Shown here in pieces: positions 8,967-16,866 of a stretch of DNA of 64,000 nucleotides; position 1 is the first letter of the stretch; every line of letters starts with the position of its first letter. This DNA comes from Brevibacillus parabrevis. GTDB taxonomy: Bacteria > Bacillota > Bacilli > Brevibacillales > Brevibacillaceae. The DNA lies in contig NZ_RHHV01000008.1 in the NCBI RefSeq assembly GCF_003710905.1, forward strand, positions 124,001 to 188,000. Direction: 5' to 3'. A program made the position numbers and the translations under genes. Under the pieces are notes generated by a model. That model did not search any database. It had not been told where the DNA came from and saw nothing but the letters and a program-made list of their open reading frames with translations.

Positions 8967-9034
8967 AGTAAAATCTTATGGAATGTATTATAAAGCATTG
9001 TTTTACTGATAGAAAACCTCCCCGTATAGTAAAA
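8967..9034. promoter_or_regulatory. LysR/nitroreductase intergenic control region with AGTAAAA repeats
   Basis: AGTAAAA at 8967-8973, its inverse TTTTACT at 9001-9007 and AGTAAAA again at 9028-9034 lie in the divergent promoter region. TTTACT (9002-9007), 17 nt, TATAGT (9025-9030) is a plausible promoter for the nitroreductase gene. The repeats are candidate LysR contact sites; this is inferred. Confidence 0.45.
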
Positions 9035-9081
9035 GACGTAGCAAGACCAACAACGATTTGAAAAACGGGGAGGATTTTGGC

Positions 9082-9873
9082 ATGCATCCTGAATGGCAAC
9101 GAATTGCGAATGAATTTATCCAGGCTACATCGTATCGGCTGGGTGATCTGGAAAAGGGCTGGGCCGCCCGCTACGACTTTTCCAAACGGCCGCCGACCTA
9201 TTTACAGTATGAAGAGGCGTTTGTGCGCATTCCTTTGGGCGAGCCCGACTTTCCAAGCTCCGGTGATTCGGCTGATTTGTGGGAGCTTCTGCAAAATCGC
9301 CGCTCCAAACGCAACTTTTTGCCCCAGCCGCTCAGCCTGAACGAGCTGAACTTGCTGCTCTGGGGCACGCAAGGCATCACGGCAGACATGGGAGACTACC
9401 AGCTGCGCACGACTCCTTCGGCAGGCGCTTTGTATCTGATCGAGACGTTTTTGCTGATCAACCATGTCGAAGGTTTGGAAAAAGGCTTGTATCATCTCGA
9501 CGTGAAAAATTGGTGCCTGGAAGGCTTGAAAAAACAAGACGTGTCTGAAGTAGCCTATCAGCTTACAGAGGAGCAGGAGATGACGCGGCGCGCAGCCGTC
9601 AATTTTGTCTGGACGGCCAAAGTGGATCGGGTGCGGCATAAATACAACGAACGGGCTTACCGCTACATTTGGTGGGACTCCGGCCACACCGCGCAGAACC
9701 TGCATCTGGCAGCAAACGCTTTGGGACTTGGGGTCAGCACGGTCGGCCACTGGATGGATCACGACATGAACGAATTTTTGGGAATCGATGGCACGGAGCA
9801 TTTGTCCGTATTGATGGCGTCCGTCGGCAAAATCGCCGGAGGGCATTGGCTGGAGGAGCGGCGGCCGAAGTGA
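9082..9873 (+). CDS. SagB-type nitroreductase-fold oxidoreductase (stand-alone)
   Basis: 263 residues of the FMN nitroreductase fold in its SagB-like form: LLQNRRSKRNF near residue 75, LSLNELNLLLWGTQGI, RTTPSAGALYLIE near 115, and NLHLAANALGLGVSTVG near 220. SagB-type enzymes oxidise azolines to azoles in ribosomal peptide maturation, but stand-alone homologues are common and often act on small molecules. No cyclodehydratase or precursor peptide gene is adjacent. ATG 9082 has GGGGAGG 9 nt upstream; the in-frame TTG at 9058 does not. Likely controlled by the divergent LysR protein. Confidence 0.82.
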   Translation: MHPEWQRIANEFIQATSYRLGDLEKGWAARYDFSKRPPTYLQYEEAFVRIPLGEPDFPSSGDSADLWELLQNRRSKRNFLPQPLSLNELNLLLWGTQGITADMGDYQLRTTPSAGALYLIETFLLINHVEGLEKGLYHLDVKNWCLEGLKKQDVSEVAYQLTEEQEMTRRAAVNFVWTAKVDRVRHKYNERAYRYIWWDSGHTAQNLHLAANALGLGVSTVGHWMDHDMNEFLGIDGTEHLSVLMASVGKIAGGHWLEERRPK

Positions 9874-9885
9874 TGGCGGAAAGCG

Positions 9886-9912
9886 GGATGGCTGAGGAGG
9901 CCATCCTTTTTT
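9886..9912 (+). terminator. Intrinsic terminator after SagB-like gene
   Basis: GGATGGC-TGAGGAG-GCCATCC followed by six T. Confidence 0.85.
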
Positions 9913-10051
9913 ATTTACCGGGGAAACAAAAGAGAAAGACTGATTGAAGATAGATTCCGAATTATGGTATGTTTGATAAAAGATTGAATTTGGAAAAACA
10001 TTTCTTGTTAGTCTATTTTTTTATATTGCTGAAGTTTTGGAGGCTATGAAA

Positions 10052-10573
10052 ATGAACAAGTGGAACCATGTGATCTTTGAAAATTGCAGTGAAAAAATCA
10101 CAATGGATGATATAAAAAAAGTTGAAGCTGCGCTAGGAGTAACTTTCCCCAAGGATTTTACAGAATGCATGCTGGAAAATAATGATGGTTCCCCAGTTCC
10201 TTGCGCGTTTGATTATGGCGAAGTGGAAGGGAAAGTGTTTCATACATTTTATAGCTTGAGTGATGCAGTTGGTCATTACTATATACTTGATGCATATAAT
10301 GCCACCAAGAATTACTTGCCAGAAGGGGTCATTCCGATTGGTTACGATGCTGGCGGTGGTGATATCTGCTTTGACTATACGAATGGAACGCTTTCTGACC
10401 CGGTGGTCGTGTACGCTGACCATGAATTTTTGATCTCTGAATCAGATTTAGATGAATCGGATCTGCAAGAGAAAACATTAAATGAATGGCAAAGACAAGC
10501 GATCAGCCCACTGGCAGCGAGCTTCAGTGAATTTTTAGCTAAACTCTATAACTATACGATGAAGAATAGTTAA
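10052..10573 (+). CDS. SUKH (SMI1/KNR4) family protein, orphan immunity-like
   Basis: 173 residues with the SUKH core: I..VE..LGVTFPKDF near residues 20-35, NNDG, and PIGYDAGGGDICFDY near 95-110. SUKH proteins are best known as immunity proteins against polymorphic and contact-dependent toxins. The gene is visibly AT-richer than its neighbours, as is the 130 bp before it, which suggests horizontal origin. No toxin gene is seen beside it. ATG 10052 is preferred, with TTTGGAGG 9 nt upstream; ATG 10046 would leave only 3 nt. Confidence 0.8.
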   Translation: MNKWNHVIFENCSEKITMDDIKKVEAALGVTFPKDFTECMLENNDGSPVPCAFDYGEVEGKVFHTFYSLSDAVGHYYILDAYNATKNYLPEGVIPIGYDAGGGDICFDYTNGTLSDPVVVYADHEFLISESDLDESDLQEKTLNEWQRQAISPLAASFSEFLAKLYNYTMKNS

Positions 10574-10619
10574 CAGGCTGTGTAAGTTTCTTTATTTGCT
10601 CGCATACGTCAAACAGATA

Positions 10620-10673
10620 GAAAAAGCTTCATCCCAGACGCGAAACAAGAGGTGGTCAGGGTGAAGCTTTTTT
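10620..10673 (+). terminator. Intrinsic terminator after SUKH gene
   Basis: AAAAAGCTTCA ... GTGAAGCTTTTTT with a GC-rich middle, followed by T-run. Confidence 0.65.
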
Positions 10674-10761
10674 CTCCTGCCCTACCAACCTTGCTTCCCG
10701 AAAAGCAAAGTGCAGCCAACATGCTTTTCCCCTTGCTTTTCTCCCAGCCAAACGATAACAT

Positions 10762-10792
10762 ATGATACTGATAACCATTATCAGGATATAAT
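10762..10792 (+). promoter_or_regulatory. Promoter with Fur-box-like operator upstream of nitroreductase
   Basis: TGATAACCATTATCA at 10769-10783 matches the 7-1-7 Fur box TGATAAT-n-ATTATCA with a single mismatch. A perfect -10 TATAAT is at 10787-10792, with ATGATA at 10762-10767 as a weak -35. The operator sits between the hexamers, the normal place for repression by iron-loaded Fur. Confidence 0.6.
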
Positions 10793-10819
10793 TATGTCCG
10801 TCCAAAGAAGGTGAACGAT

Positions 10820-11362
10820 GTGTCCATTGCCAAAGTCATTCGCGAGCGCCGCTCGATTAAAAAGGCTTATAAACCGGATGCCGTACCCGAACAACTCGTA
10901 CTGGAACTGTTGAATGATGCTGTATACGCACCGAATCACGGTTTGCGCGAGCCATGGCGCTTCTTGTTTGTGCCGACGGAGAACAAGGCCGCTTTTGTAG
11001 AGAAACTGATTACAGCCTATCCGGCCGAATCGCACGAGGCGCGCAGAGAAATGTACAACCAGCCGGCTGCTTACCTGATCGTCATTATGAAGGAAGACCC
11101 GCGCCAAAAACAGTGGGAGGAAGATTTCAGCGCCGTTTGCGCGTTGATTCAAAACTTTCAGCTGTTGGCCTGGGAGCGCGATTTGGGCGTTGTCTGGAAA
11201 ACGAACGCGCACAACTGGGACCCGAAGGCTCACCAGCTGCTGGGCGTTGCGCCAGGCGAGAAAATCGTCGGCTTTTTGCACCTGGGCTTTTTCGACCAGG
11301 AAGACGTGCCGGAAGCTCGTCCGCGGACGAGAGCAGAAGAAAAGTTTACAAGATTTGAATAG
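10820..11362 (+). CDS. Nitroreductase family protein (YdjA-like), probably iron-regulated
   Basis: 180 residues, the short nitroreductase form. Visible are IRERRSIKKAY at the N-terminus (phosphate-binding Arg-Arg-Ser of the FMN site), YAPNHGLREPWRF near residue 40, and VVWKTNAHNWDP plus GFLHLGF toward the C-terminus. Members are FMN-dependent NAD(P)H oxidoreductases. GTG 10820 has AAGGTGA about 6 nt upstream; GTG 10811 would sit directly on the ribosome-binding site. A Fur-box-like operator in the promoter suggests induction on iron limitation, for example to reduce ferric chelates; that role is inferred. Confidence 0.85.
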   Translation: MSIAKVIRERRSIKKAYKPDAVPEQLVLELLNDAVYAPNHGLREPWRFLFVPTENKAAFVEKLITAYPAESHEARREMYNQPAAYLIVIMKEDPRQKQWEEDFSAVCALIQNFQLLAWERDLGVVWKTNAHNWDPKAHQLLGVAPGEKIVGFLHLGFFDQEDVPEARPRTRAEEKFTRFE

Positions 11363-11397
11363 CAGCAGCTATCTTCCTGTTCAGCAAAAGACGTGCA

Positions 11398-11428
11398 AAG
11401 CGAGGCCCACACAGGGTCTCGCTTTTTT
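11398..11428 (+). terminator. Intrinsic terminator after nitroreductase gene
   Basis: AGCGAGGCC-cacaca-GGGTCTCGCT followed by T-run; lies between convergent genes. Confidence 0.8.
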
Positions 11429-11445
11429 GCATGCTGACGAAGCAG

Positions 11446-12867
11446 TCACCCTTCCCGCGAATATTCGGCAAAACTATCGCACAACGCTTGCCAGATCACG
11501 TCTACATCTTGGCCGACTGTTCGCCAGTTGCTGAAGGCGGCTCGAATTGCCGGGCTTCCTTGATAGTTCGTCGGGGTCATGAACACACGCCCATCCCGAC
11601 TGAGCTGGCCGAGAAACCGAGTGATGTCATTCATAGTCAGTGATTCTTCCGCACGCGTTTTCCTTTTCAGCGAAAAGCACACGACATTCAGCCTGACGGG
11701 CGCGAGCAGTTCGAAGCTGTCGCTGCCCGCGATTTTTTCGCCCAACAGCCGGGCTACCTCGGCGTTTGACTCCACGATTTCTTTGTACCCAGCGCGTCCG
11801 TAAGCCTGCAAGCTGAACCAGGCGGGGAGGGCGCGGAAACGCCGGGAGTTTTCTGGAGTGAGATGAGCAAATTCGGGTTGGGCGATTGCGCTGCCCAAAT
11901 ACGCGGCGTTATTTTGGAAAACGTCTACCTGGAGCGACTTGTGCCGCGTGAACTGCATGGCGGAGTCGTACGGGACATTGAGCCATTTGTGCGCGTCGAT
12001 GGTGATGGAGTCAGCGTGCTCCAAGCCGTTTACGAGGTGGCTGAAGCGAGGGGAGCATGCCGCGAACCCGCCAAAAGCAGCGTCGACATGCAGCCAGAAA
12101 GCATAGTCGCTTTTCAGCCGGGCGATGGCCGCAAGATCGTCGTAGTCGACCGTGTTGACGGTTCCGGCATTGGCTACGACCACGCACGGCTCGTTGCGAT
12201 GTTCCTCCAAAAAAGCGCGCAGCGCAGCGATGTCGATTGCTTCCCGGTTCGGCTGGCACGGGATCAAGTGCATGCTTTTTCTGCCGATGCCGAGCATGGA
12301 GAGAGATTTATAGATGCTGGAATGCGGAGCGCCACTGGCGATTTTGAGCGGAGGCAACTGGTACAGGCCATCGTTTGCCACGTCCACCCCTTGCTTGCGG
12401 GCAGCCCACTGTCTGGCTTGGGCCAGACCAACGAAATTCGCCATCGTCGCGCCGCTGACAAATGCGCCGCTGAAATCGTCCGGGAGCAGGAACAGCTCTC
12501 TGAGCATGGCGATCGTCTCCAGCTCCACGTAACCTGCGATCGAATCGGAAATCCCGGACAGATTCTGGTCGTAGACGCTGACGAGCCAGTCGCCCGCGAT
12601 GGAAGCCGGGGTCGCCCCGCCTGTGACGAATCCGAGGTAACGCGGCCCGGCACTTGCGCTCAACTTTTTCGCATACAGCTGCTGAAACCGTTCCAATGCC
12701 TGCAAGCCCCCGCGGCCATCTGACGGCAACGACTCCACCGCTTCCGTTTTCGCTTGCGCAGCGACTGGCCGCTCTTCCAGTCCGGCAAAAAACTGGAGCG
12801 ATTCCTGCACCACCCGATTCAAAAGGGCCGCCAAATCCTGCTGATCTGCTTGCATTTTGCTGACCAT
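11446..12867 (-). CDS. Group II PLP-dependent amino acid decarboxylase
   Basis: About 473 residues of the aromatic-L-amino-acid/glutamate/diaminobutyrate decarboxylase family. Evidence: SGATMANFVGLA, VVANAGTVNTVDYDD, the LHVDAAFGG motif (PLP-ring Asp), and DAHKWLNVPYD with the Schiff-base lysine. It should decarboxylate an L-amino acid to the amine; which one cannot be told. ATG 12867 (or 12873) fits the GAGGGAG site; a longer in-frame start at 12885 is possible. It is divergent from a MocR regulator whose aminotransferase-like domain could sense the substrate or product amine. Confidence 0.86.
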   Translation of the reverse strand: MVSKMQADQQDLAALLNRVVQESLQFFAGLEERPVAAQAKTEAVESLPSDGRGGLQALERFQQLYAKKLSASAGPRYLGFVTGGATPASIAGDWLVSVYDQNLSGISDSIAGYVELETIAMLRELFLLPDDFSGAFVSGATMANFVGLAQARQWAARKQGVDVANDGLYQLPPLKIASGAPHSSIYKSLSMLGIGRKSMHLIPCQPNREAIDIAALRAFLEEHRNEPCVVVANAGTVNTVDYDDLAAIARLKSDYAFWLHVDAAFGGFAACSPRFSHLVNGLEHADSITIDAHKWLNVPYDSAMQFTRHKSLQVDVFQNNAAYLGSAIAQPEFAHLTPENSRRFRALPAWFSLQAYGRAGYKEIVESNAEVARLLGEKIAGSDSFELLAPVRLNVVCFSLKRKTRAEESLTMNDITRFLGQLSRDGRVFMTPTNYQGSPAIRAAFSNWRTVGQDVDVIWQALCDSFAEYSREG

Positions 12868-12909
12868 TGCCATCCACTCCCTCATCTTTTCTTCCAGTAA
12901 AGCAAACCG

Positions 12910-12948
12910 TTGTTATAACAGTACAGCTTGTGGTAAAACAGTTGGTAA
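12910..12948. promoter_or_regulatory. Divergent control region of decarboxylase and MocR genes
   Basis: TTGTTA (12910-12915), 18 nt, TAAAAC (12934-12939) is a plausible promoter for the MocR gene. Direct repeats GTGGTAA (12930-12936) and TTGGTAA (12942-12948) cover it. The element GTGGTAAAA is shared with the other MocR control region at 5798-5806. Confidence 0.45.
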
Positions 12949-12964
12949 GAAAGAGGGGGAACGG

Positions 12965-14431
12965 ATGCATATTTCATTGGACAAAACCGGGAAAGAATCG
13001 TTGACCGTCCAAATCGCCCAAGCCGTGATCGAACGGATCAGCTCTGGGATGTACGAGGCGGGCGAGCTGTTGCCGTCTGTGCGCAAGCTGGCAAAAGAAA
13101 TCGGGGTCAGCGTGTTGACGGTCATTCGCGCCTATAAAATCGTCGAGGAAAAAGGCTATGCCGTGACGCTGCATGGCAAGGGAACATACGTCAGGCGGCT
13201 GGAAAAAGCGGCTCCACCCGCTGCCAGTCACGACTACGAGTGGCAAGAGTCGTATTACGATTACGTGGGAAGGTCGATTTTCGGGCAGCAGACGCCGCGC
13301 GGGAGCCGTCTGCTTTTTCCTTTTCACTCTGCGACCTTGTCAAAAGAAGAGCACCTTCCGCTCGAAGCGCTGCAAAAGGCAACCGCTTTGGCAGCGCGTG
13401 ATCCGCATACTTTTGCCGAATATTCCTCTCCACTCGGCGATCTGCCGCTGCGCGAGCATTTGGCGCATGCTTTTCAGCAAAGAGGCATACGCGTTACGGA
13501 AAGCGAGCTGATGGTGACGACGGGCTGCCAGCAAGGGATTGACCTCGTGGCTCGCACCTTCGCAGGGCCGGGCGACATCGTCATGGTGGAATCTCCGACG
13601 TACCCTGCTGCTTTGGATGCGTTTCGCTCGCGCGGGGCGACGATTTTGCCGATTCCTTGCGACAGCAGCGGAATCCGCATCGATCTGCTGACACGGATGT
13701 TCGACCAGCGCCCGCCCAAGCTGATCTACGTGATTCCGACCGGGCAAAATCCAACCGGAAAAATCATGAGCGAGCAGACGCGGAGAAGTTTGCTTGCGCT
13801 GGCTGAAAGTTTTCACTGCCTGATCGTCGAGGATGATCCGTGGTCAGAGCTGCATTACACGGCAACCATACCGCCAAGCATTTGCAGCATGGATCAAAAC
13901 GGGCATGTCATCTATTTGAAAGGCTACAGCAAAGTGATTGCGCCTGGCTTGCGCATCGGCTGTCTGGTTGCCAGAGGGTCTGTCTTTTTGCGGCTGGCCA
14001 ATGTCAAAGCGATCGCCGATTTGGCGACGCCGCTGTTCAATCAGCGCAGCTTCTATCATTTGTTGCAAAACGTCTCAGACGAGCGTTACTTCGAGTCGGT
14101 TCGCGCCAAGATGAAGCGAAAAAAAGAGCGGGTGGACAAGCTTTTGCGGCAGCATGGCGGAGCTGCGCTGACATGGGAAGCGCCGCAGGCTGGCCCTAAT
14201 TTTTGGCTGCAAACGAGTGCGAATACAGAGGCGCTGTCGCTTCTCGCCAAGCCGCACGGTCTGTCTTTTTTGCCGGGGGCAGCCTGTTTTACCGATTTGT
14301 CAGGAGGCGGGCACATCCGGATCGGCTTCGGCTCGGTCCCGGACGACAAGCTGGAGGAAGGCATTGCGCTTTTGTGCAGACTGATCGAAAAACAAGGAAA
14401 GGAACTGTACGAACCGGATGTGTTGTCATAA
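12965..14431 (+). CDS. Second MocR-type GntR/aminotransferase regulator
   Basis: 488 residues. N-terminal GntR winged helix (about 5-75: IAQAVIERISSGMYEAGELL, PSVRKLAKEIGVSVLTVIRAY, LHGKGTYV), then an aminotransferase-fold domain with GCQQGIDLVARTF, IPTGQNPTG, VEDDPWSEL and the PLP-lysine region YLKGYSKVIAPGLRIG. ATG 12965 is used because GAGGGGGAACGG precedes it. Divergent from the PLP decarboxylase gene, its probable target. It shares architecture, and possibly operator sequence, with the regulator at 5882-7330. Confidence 0.9.
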   Translation: MHISLDKTGKESLTVQIAQAVIERISSGMYEAGELLPSVRKLAKEIGVSVLTVIRAYKIVEEKGYAVTLHGKGTYVRRLEKAAPPAASHDYEWQESYYDYVGRSIFGQQTPRGSRLLFPFHSATLSKEEHLPLEALQKATALAARDPHTFAEYSSPLGDLPLREHLAHAFQQRGIRVTESELMVTTGCQQGIDLVARTFAGPGDIVMVESPTYPAALDAFRSRGATILPIPCDSSGIRIDLLTRMFDQRPPKLIYVIPTGQNPTGKIMSEQTRRSLLALAESFHCLIVEDDPWSELHYTATIPPSICSMDQNGHVIYLKGYSKVIAPGLRIGCLVARGSVFLRLANVKAIADLATPLFNQRSFYHLLQNVSDERYFESVRAKMKRKKERVDKLLRQHGGAALTWEAPQAGPNFWLQTSANTEALSLLAKPHGLSFLPGAACFTDLSGGGHIRIGFGSVPDDKLEEGIALLCRLIEKQGKELYEPDVLS

Positions 14432-14467
14432 ACCATCCTGCTCCTGGCAGTTCCTCTCTCCGGTCTT

Positions 14468-14839
14468 TTATTTAGGCTGATTGCTCAGATGCTCGTGAAT
14501 CAGCTTCCAGTCGCCGTCTGCCGTCTTCGTAAACACGTTGGTGGCGCGGCCGCTTCCGGTGACGAACTGGCCGTTGTAGTAGCCCTCGTACTGGTACGTG
14601 TACAGACAGGTCGCACAATGCTGGTCTACCGCGATCCATTGCACATCGACAGCGGAATACACTTCTTCCTTGATCACATTCCAGGCATTCTCGAAGTAAC
14701 GGCCGATTTCTTCAAGCGATGTGCAGGTCTTGTCCGAGAACCAGTAGACGGCATGTGGGTGCAAGACCTTTTCGACCTGGGAAAAGTCGTGTGTGTTCGT
14801 AGCAGCGATGTACTGTTCAAGCGCTTTTTGATAACCCAT
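14468..14839 (-). CDS. SnoaL/NTF2-like small protein
   Basis: 123 residues with the NTF2-like pattern: ALEQYIAATNTHDFSQVEKVLHP.A.YWF at the N-terminus and a C-terminal strand containing GSGRATNVFTK..GDWKLIHEH. This cone-shaped alpha+beta barrel serves as small-molecule isomerase or hydrolase, or as ligand-binding module. ATG 14839 has GGAGG 11 nt upstream. Convergent with the MocR gene (36-bp gap). Substrate unknown. Confidence 0.78.
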   Translation of the reverse strand: MGYQKALEQYIAATNTHDFSQVEKVLHPHAVYWFSDKTCTSLEEIGRYFENAWNVIKEEVYSAVDVQWIAVDQHCATCLYTYQYEGYYNGQFVTGSGRATNVFTKTADGDWKLIHEHLSNQPK

Positions 14840-14936
14840 GGCGAAAATGACCTCCACAACAAAATTCAGGGAATTGTTCAACTATTATGTATTGTAGCGG
14901 ATTTGGGAAAGGGGCACCAGCCCGCGAAAAAGCCAC

Positions 14937-14984
14937 GAAAAAAAGCCCGCCCGATCTAGAAGGGGGCTATTCGGGCGGTAATGG
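14937..14984 (-). terminator. Intrinsic terminator, minus-strand sense
   Basis: Read on the minus strand: CCGCCCGA ... TCGGGCGGG followed by CTTTTTTT. No annotated gene ends here, so the transcript it would terminate is unknown. Confidence 0.6.
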
Positions 14985-15087
14985 AGGACGTAATGTCCAT
15001 CGTAGGGTCTGACAATACCATCATAGATCGGACATGTTAAGGGAGAGTAGAGCCAGCATGAAGCATTTGTTAATTTTAGGCGAAAAG
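14985..15087. other. Unassigned segment between two outward-facing terminators
   Basis: About 100 bp lying between a minus-sense terminator (14937-14984) and a plus-sense terminator (15088-15119). It contains a self-complementary pair ATGTCC (14993-14998) / GGACAT. No protein gene is convincing on either strand. It could encode a small RNA or be control sequence. Confidence 0.35.
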
Positions 15088-15119
15088 CGGGCGAGAAGGG
15101 CAAGCACCCGTTTTTTTTA
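15088..15119 (+). terminator. Intrinsic terminator, plus-strand sense
   Basis: CGGGC...GCACCCG stem followed by a run of eight T; again no annotated gene precedes it. Confidence 0.55.
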
Positions 15120-15253
15120 TTTTGCGAGTCAACTAGACAGGCATCCATGCGGACAGAGTTAGGTTGTCATAAGCTGAAAGGAAGCGCTGGCTTCTTTGCG
15201 AGTTTACGAGGCCAGTTTTGCTTGATGACGTGAGAAGAGAGGAGAGAAAAGCC

Positions 15254-15352
15254 ATGGGATGCAGGCGCGGTGGTGGTTTCGGCTTCGGAGGTGGCGGGTT
15301 TTTTTGGATCATCCTCATCATTCTTCTGGTCACTTCTTTCTGGGATGACTAA
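15254..15352 (+). CDS. YjcZ-like sporulation micro-protein, 32 aa
   Basis: A 32-residue protein: a glycine/phenylalanine-rich N-terminal half (MGCRRGGGFGFGGGG), then a hydrophobic membrane segment (FFWIILIILLVTSF) and a WDD end. This Gly-rich-plus-helix build is typical of the small YjcZ-family proteins of spore-formers. GAGGAGAG lies about 8 nt upstream of the ATG, and a strong terminator follows. The sequence CATAAGCTG at about 15169 weakly resembles a SigK -10; sporulation control is inferred. Confidence 0.72.
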   Translation: MGCRRGGGFGFGGGGFFWIILIILLVTSFWDD

Positions 15353-15370
15353 GCACGGATAGACGTTAGC

Positions 15371-15411
15371 AAAAAAGACTCTGCCCGCTTTACTGCGCTG
15401 GCAGAGTCTTT
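15371..15411. terminator. Bidirectional terminator
   Basis: AAAAGACTCTGCC ... GGCAGAGTCTTTT, between the YjcZ-like gene and the convergent ABC ATPase gene. Confidence 0.85.
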
Positions 15412-15415
15412 TGCT

Positions 15416-16153
15416 TTACGCTTTCAGGTGCTGCAAAAACTGGCGAGTGCGCTCCTCGCGCGGCTGGGCGAACAGCTTGGCAGGAGTGTCGCGCTCCACG
15501 ATTACGCCCTGATCCATGAAAATGACTTCGTCCGCCACCTCGCGGGCAAATCCCATCTCATGCGTGACGACGACCATCGTCATGCCTTCCTGGGCCAGCT
15601 CCTTCATGACCTTCAATACTTCGCCGACCAGCTCGGGATCGAGGGCGGAAGTCGGCTCGTCGAACAGCATGACTTGCGGGTCCATCGCCAGGGCGCGGGC
15701 GATTCCCACGCGCTGCTGCTGGCCGCCGGAGAGCTGCGCCGGGTAATGATCCAGCTTGTCTCCGAGACCTACTTTGGACAACAGCTTGGCTGCTTTCGCC
15801 CGCGCGCTGTCCTTGTCTGCCTTTTTGACAGTCACGGGGCCTTCCATGACGTTTTCCAGCGCGGTCATATGCGGGAATAGATTGTAGCTTTGAAACACCA
15901 TGCCTGTCTGTTTGCGCAGTCGGGGGATGCTTGAACGATCAACCTTTTGCGAAAAGTCGAGCTTGACTTCGCCGATCTGCACGCTGCCGCTGGTCGGTAC
16001 TTCCAGTGCGTTCAGGCAGCGCAGCAGCGTCGTTTTCCCGGAGCCGGAAGGGCCGATGATGACGACGACCTTGCCTTTTTCCACCGTCAGCGAAATTCCT
16101 TTTAACACTTGCAAGTTGTGAAACTGTTTATGCAAATCCGTGATGGTAATCAT
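15416..16153 (-). CDS. Amino-acid ABC importer ATPase (GlnQ/TcyN type)
   Basis: 245 residues with Walker [10 protein letters not shown] near 33, Q-loop [10 protein letters not shown], signature [15 protein letters not shown], Walker [13 protein letters not shown] and the switch histidine in [10 protein letters not shown]. It energises uptake of polar amino acids together with the permease and the two binding lipoproteins immediately upstream. Gene order (from the promoter) is binding protein 2, binding protein 1, permease, ATPase. The B. subtilis tcyJKLMN cystine system also has paired binding proteins, so cystine is a reasonable but unproven substrate. Confidence 0.93.
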   Translation of the reverse strand: MITITDLHKQFHNLQVLKGISLTVEKGKVVVIIGPSGSGKTTLLRCLNALEVPTSGSVQIGEVKLDFSQKVDRSSIPRLRKQTGMVFQSYNLFPHMTALENVMEGPVTVKKADKDSARAKAAKLLSKVGLGDKLDHYPAQLSGGQQQRVGIARALAMDPQVMLFDEPTSALDPELVGEVLKVMKELAQEGMTMVVVTHEMGFAREVADEVIFMDQGVIVERDTPAKLFAQPREERTRQFLQHLKA

Positions 16154-16170
16154 CTGCGTTCACCTGCTTT

Positions 16171-16866
16171 TTAGACGTAGCGGTCCAGCTTGTTTTCGAT
16201 CCGGTCTTGAATAAAGGAAAGGACAAAGCAAATCATCCAGTAGATGAGCGCGGCTTCCGAGTAGACAAGCAACGGCTCATAGGTCGAGGCGACGATTTCC
16301 TGTGCTTTGCGAAACATCTCGGGAACGAGAATGGCCGCGGCGAGCGACGTATCCTTGACCAGACTGATAAACGAGTTGGACAGAGGGGGAACCGAAACGC
16401 GCGCTGCCTGCGGCAACACGACCCGGCGCAACGCTTGCCAGTACGTCATCCCGAGAGAGTAGGCGGCTTCCCACTGTCCTTTGTGAATGGACAGAATCGC
16501 GGCGCGCACGACCTCGGAGGAATAGGCGCCGACGCTGAGCGAGAAGCCGATGACGGCCGAAGGAAACGGATCGATCATGATTCCTACGCTCGGCAAACCG
16601 AAGAAAATGATGAAAAGCTGCACCAACAGCGGCGTTCCACGGATGAGCGATACATAAAAACGGGCAAGGCCAACCAGCGGCTTGATGCCGGACAGGCGGG
16701 CCAATGCGGTCAAAACAGCGAGAATCAGGCCAAAGAAAAAGGAAACGATGGCAAGCGTCAAAGAATAGAGCAAGGCTCCTTTCAGCAGAGGCAGAAAGGA
16801 GCTTTGCGCGATATCGATCCATCGGTTCAGGCGTTCCGGGTTGTCAAAGAAGTTACTTAGAAACAT
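16171..16866 (-). CDS. Amino-acid ABC importer permease (HisM/TcyL type)
   Basis: 231 residues with about five membrane segments and the EAA-loop region YWQALRRVVLPQAARVSVPPL near 140-165; typical polar-amino-acid permease start (AQSSFLPLLKGALLYSLTLAI). ATG 16866 overlaps the 3' end of the binding-protein gene by 14 bp, which implies translational coupling; longer in-frame TTG and GTG starts at 16875 and 16872 also exist. Only one permease gene is present, so it presumably works as a homodimer. Confidence 0.9.
   Translation of the reverse strand: MFLSNFFDNPERLNRWIDIAQSSFLPLLKGALLYSLTLAIVSFFFGLILAVLTALARLSGIKPLVGLARFYVSLIRGTPLLVQLFIIFFGLPSVGIMIDPFPSAVIGFSLSVGAYSSEVVRAAILSIHKGQWEAAYSLGMTYWQALRRVVLPQAARVSVPPLSNSFISLVKDTSLAAAILVPEMFRKAQEIVASTYEPLLVYSEAALIYWMICFVLSFIQDRIENKLDRYV

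Noticed and set aside
7251-8968. Plus-strand ORFs (7251-7748 and 7814-8968) with repeated arginine/cysteine-rich peptides across the tandem array
   Set aside because: They are antisense to the LysR gene and its decayed copies; the repeats in them simply mirror the DNA repeats, and no ribosome-binding site or family match supports them.
15058-15162. 34-codon ORF with a GGAGAG site
   Set aside because: It runs through an intrinsic terminator with eight T and shows no protein-like pattern.
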